DNA of 5,416 nt from Allosphingosinicella sp. (GTDB lineage Bacteria; Pseudomonadota; Alphaproteobacteria; Sphingomonadales; Sphingomonadaceae), in NCBI GenBank assembly GCA_030146745.1, contig JASLBD010000287.1, positions 1-5,416 on the forward strand, written 5' to 3'. Below are positions 5,015 through 5,416 of the stretch, one piece after another; within the stretch, counting starts at the first letter, position 1; each line of letters begins with the position of its first letter. The notes under the pieces were generated by a model that worked only from the letters and a program-made list of their open reading frames with translations, was not told the origin of the DNA and did not search any database. The translations under genes and the position numbers were made by a program.

Positions 5015-5416
5015 GCGACGAGCTCCAGCGCCGGGGCCTCATGCACGGGGATTCGGACGATCACGGTGAAGCCGTCGTCATGGGCGAGGGTCTCGACCCG
5101 GCCGCGGGGGCCGTAAATGACCTCCAGCCGGCGGCGGGTGTTGTCGAGGCCGACTCCGGTGCCCGCGACTCGCGAGCCCGCGACCGCGCCTCCGTTGTCG
5201 CTGACCGAGAGGATGAGGTCGTCGCCGTCGCGGCGCGCGCCGACCCGGACGATGACCGGGCGGCTGGTCGGGGCGACTCCGTGCTTCACCGCATTCTCGA
5301 CCAGAGGCTGCAGGATGAAATTGGGCACCGGATATTCGAGAAGGGCTTCGGGAGCGGCGAACTCGACGGTGAGGCGGTCGCCGAAGCGGATCGACTCGAT
5401 CTCCAGATAGGTCTGA
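5011..5416 (-). CDS. LytS-type sensor histidine kinase, C-terminal part
   Basis: Only the last 134 residues or so are present; the gene continues past the right edge. The visible part starts in the linker typical of LytS/YpdA-type kinases (YLEIESIRFGDRL), then carries the N box LQPLVENAVKHGV, the G1-like box SVSDNGGAV and the G2 box GTGVGLDNTRRRLEVIYG of the ATPase domain, ending IVRIPVHEAPALELVA. The phosphorylated histidine (normally in a PHFLFN-like motif) and any sensor or membrane region lie outside the window. It is expected to phosphorylate the LytTR regulator with which it overlaps by 4 bp. Reading is open to the last base, so the GTG at 5328 is an internal codon and not the start. 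Confidence 0.92.
   Translation of the reverse strand, partial: QTYLEIESIRFGDRLTVEFAAPEALLEYPVPNFILQPLVENAVKHGVAPTSRPVIVRVGARRDGDDLILSVSDNGGAVAGSRVAGTGVGLDNTRRRLEVIYGPRGRVETLAHDDGFTVIVRIPVHEAPALELVA

Noticed and set aside
4098..5042. Minus-strand frame of 314 codons overlapping the LytTR gene and running into the repeat
   Set aside because: It is out of frame with a clear two-domain regulator. Its C-terminus (LKQVQHDG) is just the translated interspersed repeat, a known annotation artefact.
4412..5116. Plus-strand frame of 234 codons opposite the LytTR and kinase genes
   Set aside because: Antisense shadow in GC-rich DNA, with no domain or ribosome binding site.
1..5416. tRNA or rRNA genes, CRISPR array, prophage genes, complete insertion sequence
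   Set aside because: No cloverleaf, rRNA segment, regularly spaced repeat array, phage gene or transposase was seen in either strand. The repeats present are short, two- or three-copy elements.

Overview
This is a GC-rich window whose repeats and gene content suggest an alphaproteobacterium, most likely a sphingomonad. The reasons are the GC-rich third codon positions, a single-domain response regulator of the alphaproteobacterial type, an extensin-like M15-type protein, and an interspersed 'GTCATGCTGAACTTGTTTCAGCATCC'-type repeat that I recall as widespread in that class. The taxonomic call rests on recognition, not on a search.

Left part (1-2862). A strong hairpin with a GCGA tetraloop (12-43) lies ahead of a short stand-alone formyltransferase (104-784, +). 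A convergent gap (785-950) holds a degenerate repeat copy (815-843) and a 9-bp-arm palindrome (915-933). Next is a membrane-anchored extensin-like protein (951-1676, -). It diverges across only 54 bp from a class I mannose-6-phosphate isomerase (1731-2657, + with a GTG start). A probable 48-residue single-pass membrane protein follows (2716-2862, +), and its 3' end overlaps that of the Nudix gene tail to tail.

Right part (2838-5416). Everything here lies on the minus strand and is read from right to left: the C-terminal part of a LytS-type sensor histidine kinase (cut by the window edge), a LytTR response regulator coupled to it by an ATGA overlap, an 84-bp structured repeat, a single-domain receiver protein, a 24-bp perfect palindrome with an extra half copy, and a Nudix hydrolase with an enlarged Nudix box. 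The kinase and LytTR regulator form a two-component pair. The lone receiver is a candidate phosphate sink or adaptor for this or another kinase.

I see no wholly new gene system. The most unusual content is non-coding. Two diverged copies of one hairpin repeat, 3.3 kb apart, keep their stem through paired base changes. The other unusual site is a three-copy 12-mer in which two donor copies compete for one complement, directly after the receiver gene's stop codon.
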